From the NCBI RefSeq assembly GCF_014489845.1, contig NZ_JABURY010000006.1, forward strand, positions 372,001-436,000: DNA of 64,000 nt. The letters run 5' to 3'. Shown piece after piece: positions 9,757 to 18,028 of the stretch (its first letter is position 1; each line of letters starts with the position of its first letter). The notes below the pieces were generated by a model. That model searched no databases. It had not been told where the DNA came from and worked only from the letters and a program-made list of their open reading frames with translations. Position numbers and translations under genes: made by a program. This DNA comes from Frischella japonica (GTDB lineage: Bacteria; Pseudomonadota; Gammaproteobacteria; Enterobacterales; Orbaceae).

Positions 9757-9782
9757 TATGTCACACATTCATGTGTGACATA
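9757..9782. promoter_or_regulatory. Perfect 26-bp palindrome, possible operator or cruciform
   Basis: Arms TATGTCACACAT (9757-9768) and ATGTGTGACATA (9771-9782) are exact inverted copies around TC. The symmetry suggests a dimeric regulator site or an RNA hairpin. No T-run follows on either strand, so it does not look like a terminator. It does not fit the CRP arrangement, because the TGTGA halves point outward. Confidence 0.45.
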
Positions 9783-10159
9783 TAACCTTGGAAAGTCATC
9801 AGCCCTTTGTAAAGTGCCAATCAAAGTTAATAAATATAAAATTATTCAATAATATATTTAAATAAATAAAAATAACGACTAATTCTACGCTACGCAGCAG
9901 TAGGCAGGAACTGGGGTTTTCGTTTAAAAACTTTAGATCGCCTGAGCACATTTAGTGATATATTTTCCCTTTAATTAAAAAGGGCAAACAAGTTGTGCGG
10001 TGATTTATTTAGCTCCCTGTTTCACAAAGTTTAACGTTGCAGTGAGTGGATATTTATCTCGAAAATTGTATTTCCCTAATGCTGACTATTAATTTTTTGT
10101 ATTTTTGGTTTTTAAATAATATGTTTTTTGTAAAAAAATTGTTAAAATATGTTTTTCCC

Positions 10160-10188
10160 TTGAAAAACAAATAATTACCTTCATAATA
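10160..10188 (+). promoter_or_regulatory. Putative sigma-70 promoter for the small gene at 10242
   Basis: TTGAAA at 10160-10165 lies 16-17 bases before CATAAT/ATAATA at 10182-10188. The pair is followed by about 55 bases of leader with a GAGGAG ribosome binding site. Confidence 0.4.
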
Positions 10189-10241
10189 ACCTCGAACCGT
10201 TAATCGGTTTGTGTTTGTTTCTATTGAGGAGATGTGTACTT

Positions 10242-10430
10242 ATGAAAGAAAATTTCACTAAGGAAAAGCTCGAATCTGTTTTGCGTAAGATTAATTGGGC
10301 ACAGCAGATTTTAGATTCTGCACGTGATAGCTCTGATGATTTACAAGTTATTGATATTTTATCAGGGGTATCGTTTATCATGGATTCAGCATCTGATGAT
10401 GCTGAGAATCTTTATCGTTCATTGCGTTAG
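10242..10430 (+). CDS. Small conserved-looking protein of unknown function (62 aa)
   Basis: ATG 10242 is preceded by GAGGAG, and the gene ends just before a strong terminator, so it forms a complete monocistronic unit. The product is mostly helical and acidic, with a Lys-rich first third and a second half (LQVIDILSGVSFIMDSASD) ending YRSLR. There is no signal peptide or membrane segment. I do not recognise the family. The segment vaguely recalls short phage-borne DUF3077-type proteins, but this is not strong enough to name it. Expression is likely, given its own promoter, ribosome binding site and terminator. Confidence 0.65.
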   Translation: MKENFTKEKLESVLRKINWAQQILDSARDSSDDLQVIDILSGVSFIMDSASDDAENLYRSLR

Positions 10431-10474
10431 TTTTTAGTGAACGAATTTTTTCATTTATCCTTCAATCCCTTATT

Positions 10475-10501
10475 AGCCCGCTTTTTTGCGGGCCTTTTTT
10501 T
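10475..10501 (+). terminator. Rho-independent terminator of the small gene
   Basis: Stem GCCCGC (10476-10481) pairs with GCGGGC (10488-10493) around a T6 loop and is followed by CTTTTTTT. This is a textbook intrinsic terminator on the plus strand. Confidence 0.92.
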
Positions 10502-11150
10502 ATAAAAACGTGGTAATATCGTCCATGGACCAGCGTATTTGTTTTGGCTGTGGATTTTTGCGATAACCAAATGCTAAACATAGTGTAATACCAAAATTGT
10601 TGCGACTAAACTGAGGTGTGGCTTTTTCGAGTATTTGAATAACTTTATCTGGCTCGAAACCTCCAATAGTACAAGAATCAATGCCTTGATATGCTGCTGC
10701 GGTTAACATATTTGCACTGGCGATGTATCCTTGCATTTCAGACCAATGATCTAGATTGGTTCCCTGTGCTAATAAAAAGTTGGCATAATTAATAAAATAT
10801 TGGCAAGCAACATCTAAATCATAACTTGTCGCATCACTTGTTAAGCTTCTCTGTTCTGTTTGGCGCAGATATTCACTTTGCATGGTGAACTGTCCTGCTT
10901 TGCGGTGTAAAACAATTACTAGATGTGAGCAGCTGGTAACCTGCTCTTGGTTAAAGCATGCTAATTTTAGTTCCGCTTTAAGCAAATCATCTTTAACTAC
11001 AACGAAATGCCAAGGCTCTAAACCAAATGATGATGGTGATGTTCTTCCTGCCTCAAGGATGTAATTCAAATCATCTGATGGTATTTTTTTTGTTTCATCA
11101 AATAGTTTACAAGCATGGCGAAAATGAAAGGCCTGAGTTAATTTATCCAT
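10500..11150 (-). CDS. NAD(P)H-dependent nitroreductase family oxidoreductase
   Basis: A 216-residue FMN-dependent nitroreductase. The N-terminal FHFRHACKLFD carries the Arg that contacts FMN phosphate, SPSSFGLEPWHFVVV is the flavin-binding strand-turn, and IGGFEPDKV plus FGYRK complete the C-terminal FMN site. It resembles Haemophilus-type NAD(P)H nitroreductases more than E. coli NfsB. ATG 11150 is chosen for the GGAG five bases upstream; the GTG at 11183 would overlap the preceding gene. It starts 14 bases after the ampG stop, so the two genes are probably co-transcribed. The physiological substrate is unknown. Confidence 0.88.
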   Translation of the reverse strand: MDKLTQAFHFRHACKLFDETKKIPSDDLNYILEAGRTSPSSFGLEPWHFVVVKDDLLKAELKLACFNQEQVTSCSHLVIVLHRKAGQFTMQSEYLRQTEQRSLTSDATSYDLDVACQYFINYANFLLAQGTNLDHWSEMQGYIASANMLTAAAYQGIDSCTIGGFEPDKVIQILEKATPQFSRNNFGITLCLAFGYRKNPQPKQIRWSMDDITTFL

Positions 11151-11164
11151 ATACTCTCCAAAAA

Positions 11165-12415
11165 TTATTTTTCTATGTTCCACGGTGCGACTTTAAGTAA
11201 TAAAACCATTCCAGGGAATGCTAAAATAAAGCATAACCAGAAATAGTTAGTCCAACCTAGGCCTTCAGACAATATGCCAGATGTTGCATTGATAAATGTT
11301 CTGGGTATAGCCGTAAGGCCTGTCAATAATGCAAATTGCGTGGCGGTAAATTGCGGATTGGTATTCTTAGAAATATAGGTAACCAATGCAGCACTGCCCA
11401 TTCCGACGCCGATTGATTCAAAGCTGATAACCATTGCGAGCATCGTTAGTTCATAAATGCCAATCGTAGCAAATGGACCTTTACTACTCAGCCATACAAA
11501 ACCTAATATCGATAGCATTTGTACTAAACCGGAAATCCATAATGCCCGATTCAATCCTAATTTAGCAATCAATATACCGCCAGCAAAAGCACCGAAAAGA
11601 CTCGGCCATAAACCTGCATTTTTGGTGATAGTACCAATTTGCAACGTATCAAAATTCATATCTACATAGAAAGGTGATGCTAATGCAGTGGCTAGGTTGT
11701 CGCCTAGTTTATACCAAATGATAAATAAGATTATCAAGATACTATATTGTAAAGTATTACGATCAAAGAAATCTTGAATTGCATGTTTAAATAATGATTT
11801 TTGTTGCTGCTTTTTAAAATGATGAATCGGTTCTTTAATAAATAGTGTGATAATGATGACCGGTATCATAAACGCAGCAGTGAAAAGATAGACCTCAGAC
11901 CATGGTAGGAATTTGGCAATAATTAATGATAAACCACCCGGTATTAGTCCCGCAATACGGTAAGCATTGGTGTGAATGCTGTTACCAAAACCAAGTTGTT
12001 CATCAGTAAGAATTTCTCGTCGATATGCATCAACGGCAATATCTTGTGTTGCTGATAAAAATGCAGTAATTAAACTCAATGAAATAATGATATTGATTTC
12101 AGCATTTGGATTAAATATTCCAAAAGCCGGCAAAATTAATAATAGACCAATCTGCGTAACCAATAACCAACCTTTTCGATACCCTAGAGCGAAAGGTGAT
12201 ATTTTGTCTAGCAGTGGTGACCATAAAAATTTTAATGTATATGGGAGCTGTGTTAGGGCAATAAATCCAATGGTTTTTAAATCAACTTGATTAATACGTA
12301 GCCAAGCCGGAATTAATTGTAAAATAAAATAAAGTGGTAGCCCAGAACAAAATCCCGTGTAAATACACAATAAAAATTTTTTATTGAAAAACGATGAGGG
12401 CTTGGAATAATTCAT
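11165..12415 (-). CDS. ampG: AmpG-family muropeptide permease (MFS)
   Basis: An inner-membrane permease that imports GlcNAc-anhydroMurNAc peptides for cell-wall recycling. The protein has 416 residues and about 12 helices. Matches to AmpG are clear in the N-terminal half: GFCSGLPL, a DLKTIG loop followed by LWSPLLDK, and ATQDIAVDA. It is shorter than E. coli AmpG (491) and corresponds to the 12-helix core without the extra C-terminal helices. It forms a two-gene minus-strand unit with the nitroreductase. Confidence 0.9.
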   Translation of the reverse strand: MNYSKPSSFFNKKFLLCIYTGFCSGLPLYFILQLIPAWLRINQVDLKTIGFIALTQLPYTLKFLWSPLLDKISPFALGYRKGWLLVTQIGLLLILPAFGIFNPNAEINIIISLSLITAFLSATQDIAVDAYRREILTDEQLGFGNSIHTNAYRIAGLIPGGLSLIIAKFLPWSEVYLFTAAFMIPVIIITLFIKEPIHHFKKQQQKSLFKHAIQDFFDRNTLQYSILIILFIIWYKLGDNLATALASPFYVDMNFDTLQIGTITKNAGLWPSLFGAFAGGILIAKLGLNRALWISGLVQMLSILGFVWLSSKGPFATIGIYELTMLAMVISFESIGVGMGSAALVTYISKNTNPQFTATQFALLTGLTAIPRTFINATSGILSEGLGWTNYFWLCFILAFPGMVLLLKVAPWNIEK

Positions 12416-12719
12416 TAATGATACAGTATTTCTATTTCGCGGATTAAAAAATTTTGGTCATCATAGCATGATATTTCATTTTTCTAAAATCTGTTTTAAA
12501 AGTCGTTACTTATTAAAGCAAGAAGAGAACAACTCGATTATGTAGGAGTTAAATCTGCTAGTTTTTAATCTAAAATGATGGGATTACTAAGGATGTTACA
12601 GTGAATTTCCACCGTTCGCTAAGTTATTAACGATAGCTGTTATTGCTTTATCTTTATTACGGATTATGCTAATAATTAATAAAATTTAGTACTTAAGCCC
12701 TTATAAGGAGTAAGGTTTT
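12416..12719. other. Divergent promoter region between ampG and ldhA
   Basis: About 300 bases of A/T-rich DNA containing the start regions of two divergent genes. AGGAG precedes ldhA. No repeat, RNA or small gene was recognised. Confidence 0.5.
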
Positions 12720-13724
12720 ATGAAAGATAAATTGAAAATCGCGGTTTTTAGTAGTAAACATTATGACCGTGAACATTTAGAGTTAGCTAATCAGAGTTTT
12801 GGTTTCGATCTTGAATATTATGAACATAAATTTAGTTGTAAAACAGCGGTTACTGCGAAAGGTTTTGATGCGGTTTGTATATTTGTTAATGATGAAGCTG
12901 ATAAAAAAGCGCTGCGAGAATTATCGTCAATCGGAGTAAAGATCCTAGCGTTACGTTGTGCTGGCTTTGATAATGTTGATTTGGATGAAGCTGCAAAATT
13001 AGGGATTACGGTTGTACGAGTGCCGGCTTACTCCCCAGAAGCAGTGGCAGAACATGCTGTTGCGTTAATGATGACGCTTAATCGTCGTACTCATAAAGCC
13101 TATCAACGGACGCGTGATGCAAACTTTTCTTTAGATGGTTTAACCGGTTTTAATATGCATAACCGTACTGCTGGTGTGATTGGAACAGGTAAAATTGGTT
13201 TAGCTATGATCCGTATCCTAAAAGGATTTGGTATGACAATATTGGCTTATGACCCTTATCCAAGTGATACGGCTGTGGAATTAGGTGCACAATATGTCAG
13301 TTTGGATGATCTGTATGCGAAATCAGATGTAATCACTTTACACTGTCCAATGTCACCGGAGAATTATCATCTACTAAATGCTGAATCATTTAATAAAATG
13401 AAAAAGGGTGTAATGATTATTAATACCAGTCGTGGAGGTCTATTGGATGCAACCGCAGCCATTGATGCATTAAAACAAGCTAAGATTGGTGCGTTAGGAA
13501 TGGATGTTTATGAAAATGAACGTGATCTATTCTTTGAAGATAAATCCAATGATGTGATTCAAGATGATGTATTTCGTCGTTTATCATCTTGTCATAATGT
13601 AATTTTTACAGGTCATCAGGCGTTTTTAACCCAAGAAGCATTGCTAAATATCTCTGAAACCACGTTAGCTAATATTCAAGCTGTTTATGAGAATAAACCT
13701 TGCCAGAATATTGTTAAGAAATAA
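12720..13724 (+). CDS. ldhA: Fermentative D-lactate dehydrogenase
   Basis: Reduces pyruvate to D-lactate with NADH during fermentation in the cytoplasm. It is a 334-residue D-isomer-specific 2-hydroxyacid dehydrogenase. The NAD-binding GTGKIG is near residues 154-160, the substrate-binding Arg sits in NTSRGG near 238, and the catalytic His is in GHQAF near 299. The sequence follows E. coli LdhA closely, including LRCAGFDNVDL and MDVYENERDLFFED. AGGAG precedes ATG 12720. This suggests mixed-acid or lactate fermentation, in keeping with a host-associated, low-oxygen lifestyle (inference). Confidence 0.95.
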   Translation: MKDKLKIAVFSSKHYDREHLELANQSFGFDLEYYEHKFSCKTAVTAKGFDAVCIFVNDEADKKALRELSSIGVKILALRCAGFDNVDLDEAAKLGITVVRVPAYSPEAVAEHAVALMMTLNRRTHKAYQRTRDANFSLDGLTGFNMHNRTAGVIGTGKIGLAMIRILKGFGMTILAYDPYPSDTAVELGAQYVSLDDLYAKSDVITLHCPMSPENYHLLNAESFNKMKKGVMIINTSRGGLLDATAAIDALKQAKIGALGMDVYENERDLFFEDKSNDVIQDDVFRRLSSCHNVIFTGHQAFLTQEALLNISETTLANIQAVYENKPCQNIVKK

Positions 13725-13753
13725 GCTTATTAGCTAATGTGATAACGATTGTT

Positions 13754-13820
13754 AAAGAAATAGTGTATACTTCAATCGTAATACATGAAAAGTTAAAGAA
13801 ACGGTGGTAGCTATTTCTTT
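13754..13820 (+). terminator. Possible terminator-like inverted repeat after ldhA
   Basis: AAAGAAATAG (13754-13763) and its exact complement CTATTTCTTT (13811-13820) are 47 bases apart and are followed by GATTTTTGTT. The long loop makes terminator function uncertain. Confidence 0.35.
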
Positions 13821-13911
13821 GATTTTTGTTACACATTAAGCCAGAAATGTTGTTCGCAAAAAGATTAGCTTTTTTTATGCGATTTAAAACACGCTATGGC
13901 GAATAAAGAAA

Positions 13912-14499
13912 TTATTTGATTAATAGAGGATTAAAGCCCATCCTAATCATAATTTGATTGAGTTGAATTAAAGGCAAGCCAACGAGAGCATTAAGATCGT
14001 TACCATCAAGTTTTTCAAAAAGCGTAATTCCTAGTTCATCACATTTAAAACTTCCGGCACACTGAAAGGGTTGATCTTTATCGACATAAGCCGTGATTTC
14101 CGCCAGAGATAATTGTCGAAAAGTGACGTTAAAGGGTTCGTAAGTGGTAATATTCTGTTGGCTAGCAAGATGAATGACGCTTAATCCGGTATAGAAATTA
14201 ACAGTTTTACCACTACTGGCAAGTAGTTGTGCAATAGCTTTCTCACGAGTATACGGTTTACCAATAATTTTGCTGTCTAACAGACCCACTTGATCGGAAC
14301 CGATCACAATCGCATCAGGATATTTTTTAGCAATGGACTGGGCTTTAATTTGCGATAATCTTAATACTAGATCTATAGCAGATTCTTGTGCTAAGGGTGT
14401 TTCATCACATGTAGGTGCAATACATGTGAAAGGTAGTGCTAATTTTTTCAAGATTTTTTTACGTGATGCGGAGGTGGAAGCTAATATAATGTTTGTCAT
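13912..14499 (-). CDS. yceF: Maf-like nucleotide pyrophosphatase (7-methyl-GTP pyrophosphatase, YceF)
   Basis: A nucleotide-sanitising Maf family enzyme of 195 residues. The N-terminal ILASTSASRKKIL is the phosphate-binding loop, VIGSDQVG holds the catalytic Asp-Gln, and CAGSFKCDELG matches YceF rather than its Maf (YhdE) paralogue. YceF homologues hydrolyse m7GTP. ATG 14499 gives the MTNIILAS start typical of the family; the TTG six bases earlier is less likely. The usual neighbours (rpmF and the fatty-acid genes) are absent; here it lies beside galE on the same strand. Confidence 0.92.
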   Translation of the reverse strand: MTNIILASTSASRKKILKKLALPFTCIAPTCDETPLAQESAIDLVLRLSQIKAQSIAKKYPDAIVIGSDQVGLLDSKIIGKPYTREKAIAQLLASSGKTVNFYTGLSVIHLASQQNITTYEPFNVTFRQLSLAEITAYVDKDQPFQCAGSFKCDELGITLFEKLDGNDLNALVGLPLIQLNQIMIRMGFNPLLIK

Positions 14500-14562
14500 A
14501 GTCAATAAATAATAAATTTCAAATTGAGTTTAAACAGTATTGCAGGTGAAAATTAACTTTGA

Positions 14563-14588
14563 ACGAGGTAGAACATGCGCTACCTCGT
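14563..14588 (-). terminator. Hairpin after galE
   Basis: Arms 14563-14571 and 14580-14588 (ACGAGGTAG and complement) with an 8-base loop lie just past the galE stop. The following minus-strand tract is only moderately U-rich, so terminator strength is uncertain. Confidence 0.6.
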
Positions 14589-14618
14589 CATTTATTGATA
14601 ATATTATGTGCTCAGTTT

Positions 14619-15635
14619 TTATTCATCCGGATAGCCATTGGGATTTTTAGATTGCCAATTCCAGCTATCATTTGCCATGTCTTGTAGATTATATTGGGTG
14701 CGCCAATTTAATTCTTTTTCTGCTTTGCTTGCATCTGCCCAAAAGGCAGCAATATCACCCGCACGCCGTTCAACAATTTGATAGCTTAATTTTTTACCAC
14801 AAGCTTTTTCATAGGCGTGTAATACATCGAAGACACTACTGCCGATTCCAGCACCTAAATTATAGATATGGACGCCCGATTGATTCATTTTGTTTAAGGC
14901 AACAACGTGGCCTGCTGCTAAATCTTCTACATGAATATAGTCTCTTACTCCCGTACCATCTTGAGTGGGATAATCATTACCATAAATAGATAATTTATCT
15001 CGCTTACCAATAGCAACTTGGGCGATATAAGGCATCAAATTATTCGGGATACCTTGTGGATCTTCACCCATTAATCCAGAAGGGTGGGCGCCTACTGGAT
15101 TAAAATAGCGTAATAATGTTATGCTCCATTGGGGCGAAGCATGAGCAAAATCTTGATAAATCTGCTCTACCATATATTTACTCCAACCGTATGGATTGGT
15201 GATATTTCCAGTCGGAAATGTTTCCAGATAAGGTGTTGGATTTTTTTCACCGTAGACGGTTGCTGAAGAACTAAAAATAAGATTATATACCTGATATTCT
15301 TGCATAACTTGTGCTAAACAGATCGAACCATAAACATTTTTTTCATAATATGTTAATGGTTTAACAACAGATTCGCCGACAGCCTTAAGACCAGCAAAAT
15401 GGATGACGGCGGCAATTTGATGCTTTGCAAACACTGAAGCTAAAAATTCTTTATCACAGACATCCCCATAATAAAAAATGGGTTGTTGATTGGTTAATTG
15501 TTCAATACGATTTAAGACACTTTTTTTACTATTATATAAATTATCAATGATGATAGGCGTAAAACCTGCCTCAATTAGCTTAACGCAGGTATGACTGCCA
15601 ATATAACCTAAACCACCCGTTACCAGTATGTTCAT
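14619..15635 (-). CDS. galE: UDP-glucose 4-epimerase
   Basis: Interconverts UDP-glucose and UDP-galactose, supplying galactose catabolism and surface polysaccharides. An extended SDR protein of 338 residues (E. coli 338). The NAD loop GGLGYIG is at residues 7-13, the catalytic pair Tyr149-xxx-Lys153 is in YGWSK, and the Ser of FSSSATVYG is present. The rest of the gal operon is not nearby, as is common when GalE mainly serves LPS or exopolysaccharide synthesis. Confidence 0.96.
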   Translation of the reverse strand: MNILVTGGLGYIGSHTCVKLIEAGFTPIIIDNLYNSKKSVLNRIEQLTNQQPIFYYGDVCDKEFLASVFAKHQIAAVIHFAGLKAVGESVVKPLTYYEKNVYGSICLAQVMQEYQVYNLIFSSSATVYGEKNPTPYLETFPTGNITNPYGWSKYMVEQIYQDFAHASPQWSITLLRYFNPVGAHPSGLMGEDPQGIPNNLMPYIAQVAIGKRDKLSIYGNDYPTQDGTGVRDYIHVEDLAAGHVVALNKMNQSGVHIYNLGAGIGSSVFDVLHAYEKACGKKLSYQIVERRAGDIAAFWADASKAEKELNWRTQYNLQDMANDSWNWQSKNPNGYPDE

Positions 15636-15856
15636 AGTATTTTATTAATTAGTTGATATTGTTTTAGTATAACGTGAGTTTAGCTTGAAATATAGTATTA
15701 TTGCTTTATGATTTTGGCTATTAACTTTAAGTCGCTAATTTAATATTGCGTTCAAAATTAAATTAATAAACTCAATAAAATGGATAACTTAAACTATTAA
15801 ATTGCTCAGTTTACGATATAATTATGTTAAAATTTTATTAAAATAAAAAAAACAAA

Positions 15857-16543
15857 ATGATGTTAAGTATTTGGTTAGTTGAAGACGAAGCGTATATTGC
15901 CGATTCTTTAATCTATATGTTGGAAAAAAATCACTATCAAGTACGATGGTTTGAAAGAGGCGAGCTTATGCTAAAGGCATTGAGTACGAGTCAACCTAAT
16001 TTAATGATCCTTGATGTGGGACTTCCTGATATTATTGGTTTTGAATTAGCCAAACAAGTTTTATTAAAATATGATATCCCAATTATTTTCCTCACTGCTC
16101 GTGATGATGAGATAGATCGAATTATTGGTCTTGAGATCGGCGCTGATGATTATATTGTCAAACCCTTTTCATTAAGAGAAGTTTTAGCTCGAATTAAAAC
16201 GGTATTGCGTCGATTTCATAAGCAATCCCCTCCGATAGCCAATATTGCCTTAGGACCATTTATGTTAAACGAAGAAGGTTCGGTTATTTATTATTATAAT
16301 GAAAGACTTTCTTTAACCCGTTATGAATATTCATTATTAAAAACAATGATTAAAGCCCCTAACCGAATTTTTTCCCGAAAACAATTGCTGGATATTGTTT
16401 GGCAGGATAATTTATCTTCTATGGAACGTACTGTTGATACTCATATAAAAACAATTAGACAAAAATTAACGATGGTATACTCCGCCGACGAGCAACCCAT
16501 TCAAACTCACCATGGCTTGGGTTATTCATTAAAAATTGATTAA
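15857..16543 (+). CDS. creB: Two-component response regulator CreB
   Basis: An OmpR-type DNA-binding response regulator of 228 residues. In the receiver domain the acidic pair is Glu9/Asp10, the phospho-acceptor is Asp53 in ILDVGLPD, the conserved Thr is Thr80 and the Lys is Lys102. The C-terminal winged helix contains RTVDTHIKT and HGLGYSLK. It follows E. coli CreB almost position by position. The sensor gene creC starts 10 bases after the stop. In E. coli CreBC responds to carbon metabolism and envelope stress and activates cre-regulon genes. A clear tandem TTCAC cre-tag was not found just upstream. Confidence 0.95.
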   Translation: MMLSIWLVEDEAYIADSLIYMLEKNHYQVRWFERGELMLKALSTSQPNLMILDVGLPDIIGFELAKQVLLKYDIPIIFLTARDDEIDRIIGLEIGADDYIVKPFSLREVLARIKTVLRRFHKQSPPIANIALGPFMLNEEGSVIYYYNERLSLTRYEYSLLKTMIKAPNRIFSRKQLLDIVWQDNLSSMERTVDTHIKTIRQKLTMVYSADEQPIQTHHGLGYSLKID

Positions 16544-16553
16544 GGTACGATTC

Positions 16554-18017
16554 ATGCGTATTGGTTTGCAGTTACTTTTTGGCTATGTTTTAGTTGCTAT
16601 TTTGGCTTGTTATTTAGTATTTACCATTTTTGTTAAAGAGGTTAAACCCACAGTTAGGCGTGCTACTGAAGGTCTATTAATTGATACCGCAACATTATTA
16701 GCTTCCATTGTTTCGCAAGAACTTTCTTCCATTAATCAAATAAAAAAAAGTCATTTAGGTAGTGCGTTTGAACATATTAATGAGTTACCTTTTAATATCA
16801 ATATTGATGGGGTTATTAAGAGTAAAATGGCTTATCGGGTTTACATTACTGACATTAACGGGATAGTTATATTTGATTCTGATAAACGTGATGAAGGTAA
16901 AGATTATTCTCGTTGGAATGATGTGTATTTAACGTTGCGTGGAAAATATGGTGCTAGAACAACCCGCGAAAAACCTGAGGATCCTACAACATCGATAATG
17001 TATGTTGCAGCACCTATAAAAATTGATGGTCAATTAGTCGGTGTTTTAACGGTAGCAAAACCTAACCAAAGTATGTCCAGTATTATCATTAAAGGGGAAA
17101 AAAGAATACTTATTGGTGGTGTTATATTGATTATTGCAGCATTATTAATTGGTATTTTTATTATTTGGTGGATTAATCGTTCAATCAAAAAGTTAGTCGA
17201 TTATGCCCAACGAGTATCCAACCATGAAGTGGTTAATCTGCCTAAGTTTAGTTCGCCTGAACTGAGTATGTTAGGTCATGCTTTAGAAGTCATGCGTTTA
17301 AAATTGGATGGCAAAGATTATATTGAAAAATATGTTCATACCTTAGCGCATGAAATTAAGAGTCCATTATCATCGATTCGGGCGGCAACGGAAATTCTAC
17401 AGGATACGACTAAAAAAGAACTGGACACTTCCAAAGATATCGAAGAAGTTAAACACACTCAGCAACGTTTTCTATCAAATATTGAACAACAAACGGAGCG
17501 GATGAATATTTTGATTGAACGAATGTTACAGTTAGCTCGATTAGAAAGTCGTGTAGGTGTAAATTTTCAAACGATTCAAATGCAAAATCTTATTCAAGAC
17601 GTGATATCGAGTAAAATGGCAGATGCACAATTACAAGGTGTCAATTTAATTATTGAGCATAATGTAGTAATTAAATTAAAAGGTGATAAATTTCTTTTGA
17701 TTCAAGCATTATCGAATTTATTAAGCAATGCATTAGATTTTACCCCTAGTGGTGGTACAATTAGGGTCGATACTGAGATTAATGATGGTTATTATTCTAT
17801 TAAAGTGATTGATTCAGGTATTGGTATACCTGATTTTGCTTTAGAACATGTTTATGAACGGTTTTATTCATTACCAAGACCAAATAAAGGTAAAAGTAGT
17901 GGGCTGGGTTTAGCTTTTGTTAAAGAAGTTGCATTGCTACATAATGGTAATATTGTGCTGAATAATCGTGTTAATGAGCAAGGTGCCATTGCAACGTTAA
18001 TTTTAAAAATTCACTGA
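16554..18017 (+). CDS. creC: Sensor histidine kinase CreC
   Basis: An inner-membrane sensor kinase paired with CreB. One membrane helix (about 6-27) is followed by a periplasmic sensor region with the CreC-specific EVKPTVRRATEG and DYSRWNDVYLTLRG, then a second membrane helix near 180-205 and HAMP. The phospho-acceptor His266 is in AHEIKSP, and the ATPase N, G1 and G2 boxes (SNLLSNALDF, DSGIGIPD, GLGLAF) are present. It has 487 residues against 474 in E. coli. ATG 16554 gives the conserved MRIG start with AGG upstream; a TTG 18 bases earlier overlaps creB. creA and creD are not adjacent. Confidence 0.95.
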   Translation: MRIGLQLLFGYVLVAILACYLVFTIFVKEVKPTVRRATEGLLIDTATLLASIVSQELSSINQIKKSHLGSAFEHINELPFNINIDGVIKSKMAYRVYITDINGIVIFDSDKRDEGKDYSRWNDVYLTLRGKYGARTTREKPEDPTTSIMYVAAPIKIDGQLVGVLTVAKPNQSMSSIIIKGEKRILIGGVILIIAALLIGIFIIWWINRSIKKLVDYAQRVSNHEVVNLPKFSSPELSMLGHALEVMRLKLDGKDYIEKYVHTLAHEIKSPLSSIRAATEILQDTTKKELDTSKDIEEVKHTQQRFLSNIEQQTERMNILIERMLQLARLESRVGVNFQTIQMQNLIQDVISSKMADAQLQGVNLIIEHNVVIKLKGDKFLLIQALSNLLSNALDFTPSGGTIRVDTEINDGYYSIKVIDSGIGIPDFALEHVYERFYSLPRPNKGKSSGLGLAFVKEVALLHNGNIVLNNRVNEQGAIATLILKIH

Positions 18018-18028
18018 AAGGATGTTTT

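Larger units (their letters stand above)
9562..10241. other. 680-base interval without a recognisable gene
   Basis: This is the longest gene-poor stretch in the window. Its part 9630-9790 is visibly richer in G and C than neighbouring spacers and has short open frames on both strands, none with a recognisable product. It could be a decayed gene or an RNA gene. It contains a perfect 26-base palindrome (9757-9782), a CCCTTT/AAAGGG hairpin (9967-9984) and a promoter-like pair before the small gene at 10242. No tRNA, tmRNA or 6S RNA could be supported. Confidence 0.5.

Noticed and set aside
9581-9768. Short open frames on both strands (46 and 71 codons)
   Set aside because: Neither shows a recognisable family, a good ribosome binding site or a supporting neighbour; they overlap each other antisense. 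They could be gene debris but not a callable gene.
9757-9782. CRP binding site at the palindrome
   Set aside because: The half-sites are in the reverse order (TCACA...TGTGA), so it does not match TGTGA-N6-TCACA.
9872-9903. Sequence resembling a tmRNA tag (AACGAC...CTACGCT...GCAGCAGTAG)
   Set aside because: The frame is broken by an early stop, and neither the tRNA-like ends nor the pseudoknot regions of ssrA can be found around it. Probably chance.
9920-10060. Possible 6S RNA (CCTGAGC followed by GATAT)
   Set aside because: No long closing stem or central bubble could be drawn across the region; the similarity is limited to a few bases.
14672-14989. Antisense open frame of 105 codons within galE
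   Set aside because: Lies wholly opposite a well-conserved gene, with His/Leu-rich low-information translation; a shadow frame, like many others opposite real genes here.
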